Positions 24,545-32,449 of a stretch of 64,000 nt of DNA are shown here, piece after piece. Under the pieces are notes generated by a model. It did not search any database, had not been told where the DNA came from, and worked only from the letters and a program-made list of their open reading frames with translations. Source of the DNA: Halorientalis salina (lineage in GTDB: Archaea > Halobacteriota > Halobacteria > Halobacteriales > Haloarculaceae); contig NZ_SOSC01000009.1 of the NCBI RefSeq assembly GCF_005049285.1, positions 1-64,000 on the forward strand, given 5' to 3'. A program made the position numbers and the translations under genes. Numbering within the stretch: the first letter of the stretch is position 1; each line of letters opens with the position of its first letter.

Positions 24545-25078
24545 TTACGACGTTGCCGGGCCGTTGTCCTCGGCGAGCGTCGCGGAGTTGTCGCCTTCGG
24601 AGGACTCGTAGACGAGGTCGAGTTCGTAGTCGTTGTCGACCCACGCACGCATCCGGTCACCGGAGACGACGGCGCTGTCGCCGCCCTTGTCACCGTTGGC
24701 CGTTGCTGGAGTTATTTTCGAGTTCCCCTCGTCGCTCGCCTCGCTCCACTTGGTATTCGATTCGGTTACTGCGTAGTCCCCGACTGTATTCGGGGCACTA
24801 CCAGTATCAGCGAACCCTTCCCCACGGAGGACCAACTCGTTTGCCTTTATTGTTGCCCCACCGTCGTGAGTGATCGTCACGTTCCCGAATGACTCGTCAT
24901 CGTGTGAATTGTAATCGAACGAGAACGACGCCTGCGGCGTCTGGTTCGTTTGCCCGCCCAGCCCGAGCACGAACGATGCGATGACGGCGGCCAGGATGAC
25001 CGTGATCGCGACCATCAGGATGACCCCGATGACCGGACTGACCGCGTCTTCCTCGTTGAGCAGCTTGCGCACCTGCAT
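24545..25078 (-). CDS. Type IV pilin (PilA-like), copy 1
   Basis: A 177-residue class III signal-peptide protein. A short charged leader (MQVRKLLNEEDA) precedes the hydrophobic H-domain VSPVIGVILMVAITVILAAV; prepilin peptidase is expected to cut just before it. Behind it is an acidic, Ser/Asn/Gly-rich beta domain (QASFSFDYN, TITHDGGATI). It assembles into adhesive surface pili. A 47-bp stretch (24990-25036) coding for the H-domain is identical in the second pilin gene. Confidence 0.9.
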   Translation of the reverse strand: MQVRKLLNEEDAVSPVIGVILMVAITVILAAVIASFVLGLGGQTNQTPQASFSFDYNSHDDESFGNVTITHDGGATIKANELVLRGEGFADTGSAPNTVGDYAVTESNTKWSEASDEGNSKITPATANGDKGGDSAVVSGDRMRAWVDNDYELDLVYESSEGDNSATLAEDNGPATS

Positions 25079-25103
25079 ACCTACCCCATTATTTACTACT
25101 TTA

Positions 25104-25114
25104 CTTATTTATTT
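25104..25114 (-). promoter_or_regulatory. TATA box of pilin copy 1
   Basis: On the minus strand aaataaataag lies 26-36 nt before ATG 25078, the usual distance for a leaderless transcript. Confidence 0.55.
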
Positions 25115-25229
25115 GGGTCGACTCAATGGCCGACTACAATCAGAAATGATAGCTGCCGGGACGAATAGAATCGCAAGACGGAAGCTGTTAATGGAGTCTT
25201 GAAGTCGGAAAAGTAGAGCTATGTGAGAA

Positions 25230-25727
25230 TTACGCGTCGGGTCCTTCCCAGGATGCGAGCGTGGCGGAGTTCTCGCTGTTACTTCCTTCGTAAACGAGGC
25301 TGAGTTGGGAATCTGACTTGATACCGAAGGTTACGTAGTCGCCGCCAACAACTGCACTTTCGCCGTTTTTAGTACTACCCATACTACCGGTGATTGTACT
25401 TACACCACTTGACACGAGATCTGCCCATGTTTTGCCAGATTTGATATTATTTGATACAGAAGTATCGTTGTTTATCTGTCCACGGAAGTAGAGGTTAGAC
25501 CCAGCAATAGTACCTCCACCATCGTGGGTAACCGATAGTTCGCTATCTCCGTCATTGTATTCGAAGGAGAAAGAGGCCTGTGGTGCGGTCGAACTCACTT
25601 GCTCGCCGAGTCCGAGGACGAACGTTGCGATGACTGCCGCCAGGATGACCGTGATCGCGACCATCAGGATGACCCCGATGACCGGGCTCACTGCGTCGTC
25701 GTCTGAGAGTAACTGTTTCAGTTGCAT
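25230..25727 (-). CDS. Type IV pilin (PilA-like), copy 2
   Basis: A 165-residue paralogue of the preceding pilin: leader MQLKQLLSDDDA, the same H-domain, then QASFSFEYN and SVTHDGGGTI. The C-terminal part is diverged and its DNA (about 25370-25520) is unusually rich in A/T for this genome, pointing to fast evolution or recombination of the exposed part. Separate promoters are likely, since the 151-bp gap contains the copy 1 TATA box. Confidence 0.88.
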   Translation of the reverse strand: MQLKQLLSDDDAVSPVIGVILMVAITVILAAVIATFVLGLGEQVSSTAPQASFSFEYNDGDSELSVTHDGGGTIAGSNLYFRGQINNDTSVSNNIKSGKTWADLVSSGVSTITGSMGSTKNGESAVVGGDYVTFGIKSDSQLSLVYEGSNSENSATLASWEGPDA

Positions 25728-26213
25728 GGTTGGGTGGGTGGGTCACACGCGGCTCGCGGCGGGTTGCGGGACCAGTTGACGACACTCGTCACTTGCCCGT
25801 CCTGATCCGTTGGCCGAACGCGTGCTTACCAAGAAACATGAGCGGGAGCTAATATAAATGCTCGGCCTGTTTTAACCACTGTTTACCGTTTCAGTAAGGT
25901 ATCATTTACCACGGTGGCTGTCCGGGAGAAGGGCGCTCAGTCCGAGAAACGACGGAGAAACGGTCGTGGCCATTCGTGTAGCTTAGCTTATGGAACGGCA
26001 CCAGTCGCCTGACGCAGTATATAAAAGATGTGCCAACACGAGACGCGGTTCTCGGTCCGGATGGTACGGACAGCGGTCGCGGAACCGTGACCGCAAAGCA
26101 AAATGGCTTTCATTGGATACCGCGAACGGCAGAACAACAGTGACAACAGCCTGGTGCCAACAGCCTGCACTCGCTCGGACGCGTGCCACGGGATATCCGG
26201 TGGGTGAAACAGC
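25728..26213. other. Intergenic region between pilin copy 2 and the antiporter operon
   Basis: About 490 bp without a supported gene. It holds an A/T-rich element (gctaatataaatgc at 25848-25861) that could serve the pilin gene, several AC-rich short repeats, and a strong TATA (26018-26027). Frames in the 26000-26213 part are Arg/Trp-rich and look non-coding, so this would be a leader of about 160 nt for the antiporter operon. Confidence 0.5.
26018..26027 (+). promoter_or_regulatory. TATA box of the Mrp antiporter operon
   Basis: gtatataaaa is the best TATA upstream of 26214. Transcription would begin near 26050, leaving a leader of about 160 nt, long for a haloarchaeon. Confidence 0.5.
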
Positions 26214-27248
26214 ATGACGAGCGGGCGACTGCTGGTACCGGTCAGTGAATCGGTGGCGCTTCGCAACACCGTGGCGTACGCCGTCCGCCACGTCGTCGAA
26301 TCAAAGGCGGCAGAGGGAGCGGTCCATTTCGTCTATCCGTATTCTCCACAGATGGTGACTGGAATGGACACCAGCGGTGTCGACGAACTCCTCGAACGCG
26401 TCGAGGTGTGGGCCGACGACGACCTCGGCGACGACGCCGGGGCAGTCGACGTTCAGACAGCGGTTATCGGTGCCGGCGAGTACCTGTTCAGCCCCGGCGA
26501 TTACGCCGACGTACTGGCCGAGTACGGGGAGCGAGAGGACCTGGAGACGGTCGTCCTCGATCCGGAGTTCAGCCCGTCGGGAACGACGCCGCTCTTGCCG
26601 CCGCTGGAGGCCGAGCTAGAGCGGGCCGGGTTCGAGGTGCTGGAAGCACCGGTCGAGCGGCCGACGCGCCGGGCTCGGCTGGTCCGTGGCGGGAACGTCG
26701 GCCAGTTCCTCCTGGTCGCCGCGCTATCCTTCGGGTTCTATCTCCTCATCGGCGGGTCGCTGAGCACCTTCGACCTGGTCACCGGTGGGCTGAGCGGCGT
26801 CATCGTCGCGACGGTGCTGTGGCGGGTCTGCTTTTCCGGTCCGGTTCGGCCGGGACGGCTCCTCAAGCGCATCGGCCGCATGTCCGTGTACACGTTCTAC
26901 CTCGTCTGGGAGATCGTGATTGCGAACCTCCAGATCGCCTACGTCGTGTTGCACCCGCGGCTCCCGATCGACCCGAAGATGGTCGAGTTCGACGCGGCCG
27001 TCTGGTCGGAGATTCCGGTGACCACCCTGGCAAACAGCATCACGCTCACGCCGGGCACGCTCACAGTCGACGTGGACAGTCAGAGTTTCACGGTCCACTC
27101 GCTGACAGCGGGCGCTCGGGACGACCTGTTTTCCGGTGGGCTCGAACGTGCGGTCCGGTTCGTCTTCTACGGACGAGCCGCAGCGCGGATTCCGAGCCCG
27201 CGTGAGCGGGGCGAGGAAGGGAGCGACGACGGGGGTGCGGAATCGTGA
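26214..27248 (+). CDS. mnhE: Cation/proton antiporter subunit E with N-terminal Usp-like domain
   Basis: A 344-residue fusion. Residues about 1-150 resemble a universal stress protein (start GRLLVPVSESVALRNTVAYA, end with VVLDPEFSPSGTTPLLPPLE). Residues about 160-320 are MrpE/MnhE: membrane helices FLLVAALSFGFYLLIGGSL and VWEIVIANLQIAYVVLHPRL, then VTTLANSITLTPGTLTVDVD. MrpE is a structural subunit of the multisubunit Na+/H+ antiporter. The Usp-like domain may sense nucleotide or stress. It is the first gene of the operon and overlaps mnhF by GTGA. Confidence 0.85.
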   Translation: MTSGRLLVPVSESVALRNTVAYAVRHVVESKAAEGAVHFVYPYSPQMVTGMDTSGVDELLERVEVWADDDLGDDAGAVDVQTAVIGAGEYLFSPGDYADVLAEYGEREDLETVVLDPEFSPSGTTPLLPPLEAELERAGFEVLEAPVERPTRRARLVRGGNVGQFLLVAALSFGFYLLIGGSLSTFDLVTGGLSGVIVATVLWRVCFSGPVRPGRLLKRIGRMSVYTFYLVWEIVIANLQIAYVVLHPRLPIDPKMVEFDAAVWSEIPVTTLANSITLTPGTLTVDVDSQSFTVHSLTAGARDDLFSGGLERAVRFVFYGRAAARIPSPRERGEEGSDDGGAES

Positions 27249-27520
27249 CTCTGCTCACGACCGCGCTGTTCGCCGCCACCGCCGCCTTCGTCGCGCTCTC
27301 GGTCGTCATCGTCTACCGCATCGTCCGCGGCCCGACGATGCAGGACCGGGTCATCGCGGTCAACGCCGTGGGGACGAACACGGTCGTCGTCATCGCGCTC
27401 ATCGGCGCGGCGACCGACGACCCCGGCGTCCTCGACATCGCGCTCGTGTACGCGCTCTTGAACTTCCTCATGAGCATCGCCATCTCGAAGTTCACCGTCG
27501 AACGCGGAGGTGTCATGTAG
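27245..27520 (+). CDS. mnhF: Antiporter subunit F
   Basis: A 91-residue, three-helix protein of the MrpF/MnhF family (RIVRGPTMQDRVIAVNAVGT, then LALVYALLNF-like DIALVYALLNFLMSIAISKF). GTG 27245 overlaps the mnhE stop by 4 bp, and its TAG is directly followed by mnhG. A structural subunit of the Mrp complex. Confidence 0.9.
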   Translation: MTLLTTALFAATAAFVALSVVIVYRIVRGPTMQDRVIAVNAVGTNTVVVIALIGAATDDPGVLDIALVYALLNFLMSIAISKFTVERGGVM

Positions 27521-27844
27521 ATGGTCACCATCACCGAGGGCGCTGTCGTCGCCCTGCTGGCCGGTGGCGTCTTCTTCGGGCTGGTGGCAGCGGTCGGGTT
27601 GCTCCGGCTACCGGACCTCTACACGCGGACCCACGCGGCCTCGAAGACCGACACGCTAGGTGCCGGGCTGACCCTCGCCGCCGTCGCCGTCGTCTACGAC
27701 GCGGGCCTGCCGACGGTCAAGGCCGGCCTCCTGCTCGTCTTCCTGCTCATCACCAATCCGACGGCGGCACACGCGATCGCCCGTGCCGCGGCCGACCAGG
27801 GCATCGAGCCGTGGACGGCCGAGGACGGAGGTGACGAACAGTGA
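27521..27844 (+). CDS. mnhG: Antiporter subunit G
   Basis: A 107-residue MrpG/MnhG protein with three helices and the family core VGLLRLPDLYTRTHAASKTD, followed by LGAGLTLAAVAV and a third helix ending NPTAAHAIARAA. It starts on the base after the mnhF stop and overlaps the next gene by 4 bp (GTGA). Confidence 0.92.
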   Translation: MVTITEGAVVALLAGGVFFGLVAAVGLLRLPDLYTRTHAASKTDTLGAGLTLAAVAVVYDAGLPTVKAGLLLVFLLITNPTAAHAIARAAADQGIEPWTAEDGGDEQ

Positions 27845-28377
27845 CCAGTCCGCTCGTCTTCGTGATGTTGGCGCTGGTGCTGGCGTGTGCGCTGGCGACT
27901 GCCGTCCTCCGGGACGTGCTGGGTTCGATCATCGCCTTCGCCGCCTACAGCCTCGGCGTCTCGATCATCTGGGTGTTCCTCAGGGCGCCGGACGTCGGAC
28001 TGACGGAGGCGGCCGTCGGTGCCGGCGTGACGACCGTCCTCTTCCTCCTGACGATCACCAAGACGGTCAGGCCGGCCGGTGAGAAGATCCTCGAACCGAT
28101 CGACTGGACAGGGGTCGTGGTCTCGGTACTCCTGGTCGGCGTCCTCGTCTCGACGCTCGGGGCGCTCCCGGCAGTCGGATCGGCCGAGACCCCGGTCGCG
28201 ACCTCCGAAGTCACCGACTACTACCTCGACAACGCCTACGAAGAGACCGAGGTCAAAAACGCCGTGACGGCGGTCCTCGCGTCCTATCGCGGGTTCGACA
28301 CGCTCGGCGAGGCAGTGGTCGTCTTCGCGGCGGGGATCGGACTGCTGGTCGTGCTCCAGAAGGAGGAGTTCGCATGA
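27841..28377 (+). CDS. DUF4040/MbhD-MbhE-like antiporter subunit
   Basis: A 178-residue membrane protein with five to six helices. The N-terminal half is DUF4040/MbhD-like (AFAAYSLGVSIIWVFLRAPD, VGLTEAAVGAGVTTVLFL). The C-terminal part carries the MbhE pattern NAVTAVLASYRGFDTLGEAV. In bacterial Mrp systems these parts form the C-terminal end of MrpA and the start of MrpB, so here the large A subunit is split into separate genes as in archaeal Mbh/Mrp systems. It overlaps its neighbours by 4 bp on both sides. Confidence 0.87.
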   Translation: MTSPLVFVMLALVLACALATAVLRDVLGSIIAFAAYSLGVSIIWVFLRAPDVGLTEAAVGAGVTTVLFLLTITKTVRPAGEKILEPIDWTGVVVSVLLVGVLVSTLGALPAVGSAETPVATSEVTDYYLDNAYEETEVKNAVTAVLASYRGFDTLGEAVVVFAAGIGLLVVLQKEEFA

Positions 28378-28877
28378 GTAACGGAAACGACGAGAACGGC
28401 GACGAGAACCTCGGCGAGCGACTCTACGTCGAGAGCCCCATCATCATGGCGACGGTCAGAGTCGTCGCCCCGTTCGTCCTCACGTTCGGCCTGTTCATCA
28501 TGTTCCACGGGGCCGACTCCTCGGGCGGTGGCTTCCAGGGCGGCGTCATCGTCAGCACGGTCGTCCTGATGGTGGCCATCGCCTTCGGGATCGAACCGAC
28601 GCGCGACTGGGTCGATCCGACGACCATCGTCGCGGTGATGGGTATCGGTGTGAGCGTGTTCCTGCTCATCGGGATGGGGTCGGTCGCGCTCGGCGGCCGC
28701 TTCCTGGAGTACCACGCCTACCCCGTCTATCACGCCAGCAAGTACGGCATCGAACTCGTCGAACTCGCCATCGGCGTCATCGTTGCGAGCGTCGTCGTGG
28801 GATTGTTCTTCGCCATCGCGGCCGGCGTCTCACACGGCGACGACGCCGAACCTGCCGAGTCGGAGGGGTTGCTGTGA
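28374..28877 (+). CDS. mnhB: Antiporter subunit B
   Basis: A 167-residue, four-helix MrpB/MnhB protein. The key segment APFVLTFGLFIMFHGADSSG with GGGFQGGVI matches the family's GxxxPGGGFxGG motif. It has a hydrophilic N-terminus (about 20 residues) and an acidic tail. ATGA and GTGA overlaps link it to both neighbours. A structural membrane subunit of the antiporter. Confidence 0.91.
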   Translation: MSNGNDENGDENLGERLYVESPIIMATVRVVAPFVLTFGLFIMFHGADSSGGGFQGGVIVSTVVLMVAIAFGIEPTRDWVDPTTIVAVMGIGVSVFLLIGMGSVALGGRFLEYHAYPVYHASKYGIELVELAIGVIVASVVVGLFFAIAAGVSHGDDAEPAESEGLL

Positions 28878-29230
28878 TCGACCTGGTCGCGGCGCGGGTC
28901 CACTATCTCGTGACCTTCCTGCTGTTGGGTATCGGTACGTACATGATGATCGGCAACCGGAACCTCGTCAAGAAGGTCATCGGTATGAACGTCTTCCAGA
29001 CGGGGATCTTCCTGTTTTTCATCTCGGCGGCCTACATCGAGGGGGCCGGCAGTCCGGTCCTCAGCAGCCCGGGGCCGTACGTCAGCCCGCTCCCGCACGT
29101 CCTCATCCTGACCGCCATCGTCGTCGGGGTGAGCCTGACCGCCGTCGCCCTGGGCCTCGTCGTCCGCATCTACGACGAGTACGGGACGCTCGAAACCGAC
29201 GTGCTCCGGGAGGTGCGTGCCGATGAGTGA
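28874..29230 (+). CDS. mnhC: Antiporter subunit C (NuoK-like)
   Basis: A 118-residue, three-helix protein homologous to MrpC and complex I subunit NuoK: IGTYMMIGNRNLVKKVIGMN, then FQTGIFLFFISAAY and PLPHVLILTAIVVGVSLTAV. It begins with GTG overlapping the mnhB stop, and its end overlaps mnhD by 8 bp. Confidence 0.93.
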   Translation: MIDLVAARVHYLVTFLLLGIGTYMMIGNRNLVKKVIGMNVFQTGIFLFFISAAYIEGAGSPVLSSPGPYVSPLPHVLILTAIVVGVSLTAVALGLVVRIYDEYGTLETDVLREVRADE

Positions 29231-30734
29231 TCTGGCCCCGTTCCTGATCGCACTCCCCATCCTGGGGTCCGTCGTCGCGCTCCTGATCGGCCTCGCCCGC
29301 TCCGAGACCGGCTGGCCGGTCGCCGTCGTCGCCATGATCGGCCAGACGGGACTGGCCGCCTGGCTCGCCTACCAGGTGTTCACCGGCGGCCCCATCGAGT
29401 ACGTCGTCGGCGGCTTCGAGGTCCCCTACGGCATCGAACTCGTCATCGACGGGCTCTCGGCGTCGATGATCGTCCTCATTGCCACCGTCGCGCTGGGTGT
29501 ACTGGCCTACGCACACGCCGCCGGCCCGCGGTCGAACCCCTTCTACGGGACGTACCTGTTGTTGGTCGCCGGCCTCACCGGCGTCTGCATCACCGGCGAC
29601 GTGTTCAACATGTACGTCTTCCTCGAAATCACGGGGCTGGCCGCCTACGCGCTGGTCGCCAGCGGTCGGTCCGGGCGGTCGGCCGTGGCGGCGCTGAAGT
29701 ACCTCATCGTCGGGACGGTCGGGGCGTCGCTGTTCCTCCTGGGCGTCGGCTACGCCTACATCGCGACGGGGACGCTCAACATGGCCGACCTGGCGGCGAA
29801 ACTCGCGGCGGTCGGGTACACCTCGACGCTGGTCCAGACGGCCTTCGCGTTCGTCGTGATCGGCCTGTTCATCAAGGTCGCCGTCTTCCCGCTGCACACC
29901 TGGCAGCCCGAGGCCTACGCCGGCGCACCCGACAGCGTGAGCGCCTTTATCGCCGCGCTGGTCTCGACGGTCGGGGCGTACGCGCTCGCCCGGATGATCC
30001 TCAGCGTCTTCACCGTCGACTTCCTTGCGGCGAACCCGCTGGCCCGCGACCTGCTCGTGGCCGGTGCGATGGTCAGCATCGTCGCCGGGAGCGCGCTCGC
30101 GGTGGCACAGACCGAGATCAAGCGGATGCTCGCGTACTCCTCGGTCTCGCAGTTCGGGCTCGTCCTCGCGGCGCTGTCGGTCACGAACCGGACGGCGCTC
30201 ATCGGTGCGGCCGTCCACCTCGTCGGCCACGCCATCATGAAAGGCGGCCTGTTCCTCACGGCGGGACTCGTCGCCACGGGGACGGGCGCACGCACAGTCG
30301 ATGGCTACGAGGGGCTGAGCGACCGGATGCCGATCGCCGCGGGAGCGTTCGCCGTGCTCGCGCTGGCGATGGTCGGCGTCCCGCCGATGGTCGGGTTCGC
30401 CGGCAAGTGGTACATCGCGCTGGGCGCCATCGAGGCACAGATCTGGCCGCTTGCAGTGGTCATCCTCGCCTCGACGCTGCTGACGCTGGCCTATTTCGCG
30501 CGCCTGATCGAGCGGATGTACTTCCGCGAGGCGGCGTCGGTGGGCGACGGACCGACGGCCGAGGCCGAGACCGGGTCGCCGACCGGTGACGCGGTCCTGG
30601 CCGACGGCGGCCGCGTCACGGCGGGGATGTACCTCGCCGTCCTCGCGGCGGCCGTCCTCGCGGCCACGCTGGGGGTCGCAGTGGTGGAGTACGGACGACT
30701 GCTCGAACCGACCCTGGAGTTGCTCCTCGCATGA
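29223..30734 (+). CDS. mnhD: Antiporter subunit D (NuoN/NuoM-like), first copy
   Basis: A 503-residue, about 14-helix proton-translocating subunit. The TM5 glutamate (NMYVFLEITGLAAYAL) and TM7 lysine (FIKVAVFPLHTWQPEAY) are present, but the usual TM8 lysine is replaced (AALVSTVGAYALAR, where relatives read LLTKVGxYAL). ATG 29223 is taken over GTG 29217 because it matches the family start. One of three D-like subunits in this operon. Confidence 0.92.
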   Translation: MSDLAPFLIALPILGSVVALLIGLARSETGWPVAVVAMIGQTGLAAWLAYQVFTGGPIEYVVGGFEVPYGIELVIDGLSASMIVLIATVALGVLAYAHAAGPRSNPFYGTYLLLVAGLTGVCITGDVFNMYVFLEITGLAAYALVASGRSGRSAVAALKYLIVGTVGASLFLLGVGYAYIATGTLNMADLAAKLAAVGYTSTLVQTAFAFVVIGLFIKVAVFPLHTWQPEAYAGAPDSVSAFIAALVSTVGAYALARMILSVFTVDFLAANPLARDLLVAGAMVSIVAGSALAVAQTEIKRMLAYSSVSQFGLVLAALSVTNRTALIGAAVHLVGHAIMKGGLFLTAGLVATGTGARTVDGYEGLSDRMPIAAGAFAVLALAMVGVPPMVGFAGKWYIALGAIEAQIWPLAVVILASTLLTLAYFARLIERMYFREAASVGDGPTAEAETGSPTGDAVLADGGRVTAGMYLAVLAAAVLAATLGVAVVEYGRLLEPTLELLLA

Positions 30735-32449
30735 CTGATATCGCCTCACTCCGTCCGATCGCGGCCGTACTCGTGTCGGCGCTCGCAATCGTCCCGATCC
30801 TCGCGTCAGGTCACCGATCGAACATACGGGAGAGCTGGTCGGTCCTGGCCGCCGTGACCATGCTCGGGATCGTCGCCAGCATGGTCCCCGGCGTCCTCGA
30901 TGGGAACGTCTACGTCACCGACTTCGGGACGTTCCTGCCCGGCATCCAGTTCGCGCTCCGGGTCGACCCGCTGGGCCTGCTCTTCGGCCTGCTCGCCAGT
31001 ATCCTGTGGCTCGTGACGACGTTCTACTCCATCGGGTACATGCGCGGGCTGGGCGAACACGCCCAGACGCGCTACTTCGCGGCCTTCGCGGCCAGCGTTT
31101 CCTCGGCCGTGGGGGTCGCCTTCGCCGGCAACCTCCTCGTCCTCTTCGTCTTTTACGAACTGCTGACGGTCGCGACCTACCCGCTGGTCGCCCACGACGA
31201 GACCGACGAGGCCCGCGCCGCCGGCCGGAAGTACCTCGCGTACACCTTCGCGGGCGGCGTCGCCGTCTTCGCCGGCGCGGTGCTCGTCTTCTGGCTGTCC
31301 GGGACGACCGCGTTCACGCCCGGCGGCATCGCCGAGCTGGCGAGTGCCGACCCGGTGCTGGCTCGCGTTGCCTTCGCGCTGCTCGCGGCCGGCTTCGGCG
31401 TCAAGGCCGCACTCATGCCGATGCACTCCTGGCTGCCCGACGCGATGGTCGCGCCGACGCCCGTCTCGGGCCTGCTCCACGCCGTCGCGGTCGTCAAGTC
31501 CGGCGTCTTCGGCATCGCCAGGCTCGTCCTCGACGTGTTCGGGCCGGACCTGATCGGTGACCTCGGGATGGGGCTCCCGCTGGCGGCCGTCGCCGCCTTT
31601 ACCCTTACTGTCGCCAGCATCATCGCGCTCCGGCAGGACAACTTAAAACGCCGGCTCGCCTTCTCGACGGTGAGCCAGCTGTCCTACATCGTGCTGGGAC
31701 TCGCGGTGCTGGACCCGATGTCGCTCGTGGGCGGCCTGCTCCACATCCCCGCGCACGCGTTCATGAAGCTCACCCTGTTTTTCTGCGCGGGGGCGCTCCA
31801 CGTCGAAACACACACCGACGACATCAGCAACATGGCGGGCATCGGTCAGCGGATGCCGCTGACGATGAGCGCCTTCGCCGTCGCCTCGATGGGGATGGCC
31901 GGCATCCCGCTGGTCGCCGGGTTCGTCAGCAAGTACTTCCTGCTCATCGGCACGATCTCCGCGGGCCAGGCGCTGTTTACCGGCGCGCTGTTGCTCTCGG
32001 GAATCCTCAATATCGCGTACTTCTGGCCGGTGGTGTACACGGCCTTCTTCGAGTCGCCGACCGAGTCGGACGAGAAACCGCTCGTCTCCGGCGTGCTCGG
32101 CGGCCGGTTCGGCGGGCGGGACGCGGTCACCGACGGCGGAACGGACCCGGACGACCCCGACGAACCGGAGGGTCACCGTGACGACCACGGCTTCGCGCCC
32201 GACCACGAGGGCCAGGGCATCCAGGACGACATCGATGCCGCCGAGCAACTCGATCACGACCACGGGGAAGAACACGAGATCGACTGGGAGCACCGCGGGT
32301 GGCGCGGCGGGGAGTCGACGTGGTTCATGCTCGCGCCAATCCTCTTTGCCGCCGCCGGCTCGCTCGCGCTGGGGATCGCCCCCGACGCGGCCGTCTTCCT
32401 GCGGATCGTCCGGCTCATCGTCGCCGGCGCGACGGGGGTGAGCGTCTGA
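30731..32449 (+). CDS. Antiporter D-like subunit, second copy (with His/Asp-rich loop)
   Basis: A 572-residue NuoM/MrpD-family protein. TM5 Glu (FVFYELLTVATYPL), TM7 Lys (GVKAALMPMHSWLPDAM) and TM8 Lys (AVAVVKSGVFGIARL) are all present. Near residues 465-525 it has a hydrophilic insertion, rich in Asp, Glu and His (DDPDEPEGHRDDHG and LDHDHGEEHEIDWEHRG), before the last helices. The loop may bind metal or simply suit high salt. It overlaps mnhD by ATGA. Confidence 0.9.
   Translation: MTDIASLRPIAAVLVSALAIVPILASGHRSNIRESWSVLAAVTMLGIVASMVPGVLDGNVYVTDFGTFLPGIQFALRVDPLGLLFGLLASILWLVTTFYSIGYMRGLGEHAQTRYFAAFAASVSSAVGVAFAGNLLVLFVFYELLTVATYPLVAHDETDEARAAGRKYLAYTFAGGVAVFAGAVLVFWLSGTTAFTPGGIAELASADPVLARVAFALLAAGFGVKAALMPMHSWLPDAMVAPTPVSGLLHAVAVVKSGVFGIARLVLDVFGPDLIGDLGMGLPLAAVAAFTLTVASIIALRQDNLKRRLAFSTVSQLSYIVLGLAVLDPMSLVGGLLHIPAHAFMKLTLFFCAGALHVETHTDDISNMAGIGQRMPLTMSAFAVASMGMAGIPLVAGFVSKYFLLIGTISAGQALFTGALLLSGILNIAYFWPVVYTAFFESPTESDEKPLVSGVLGGRFGGRDAVTDGGTDPDDPDEPEGHRDDHGFAPDHEGQGIQDDIDAAEQLDHDHGEEHEIDWEHRGWRGGESTWFMLAPILFAAAGSLALGIAPDAAVFLRIVRLIVAGATGVSV

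Noticed and set aside
25990-26217. 75-codon frame just upstream of the antiporter operon that overlaps its start
   Set aside because: Arg/Trp/Ser-rich with non-haloarchaeal composition, and it starts before the best TATA (26018).
29103-30788. 561-codon minus-strand frame antisense to mnhD
   Set aside because: Composed of Arg/Asp/Gln runs typical of the antisense of GC-rich coding DNA.
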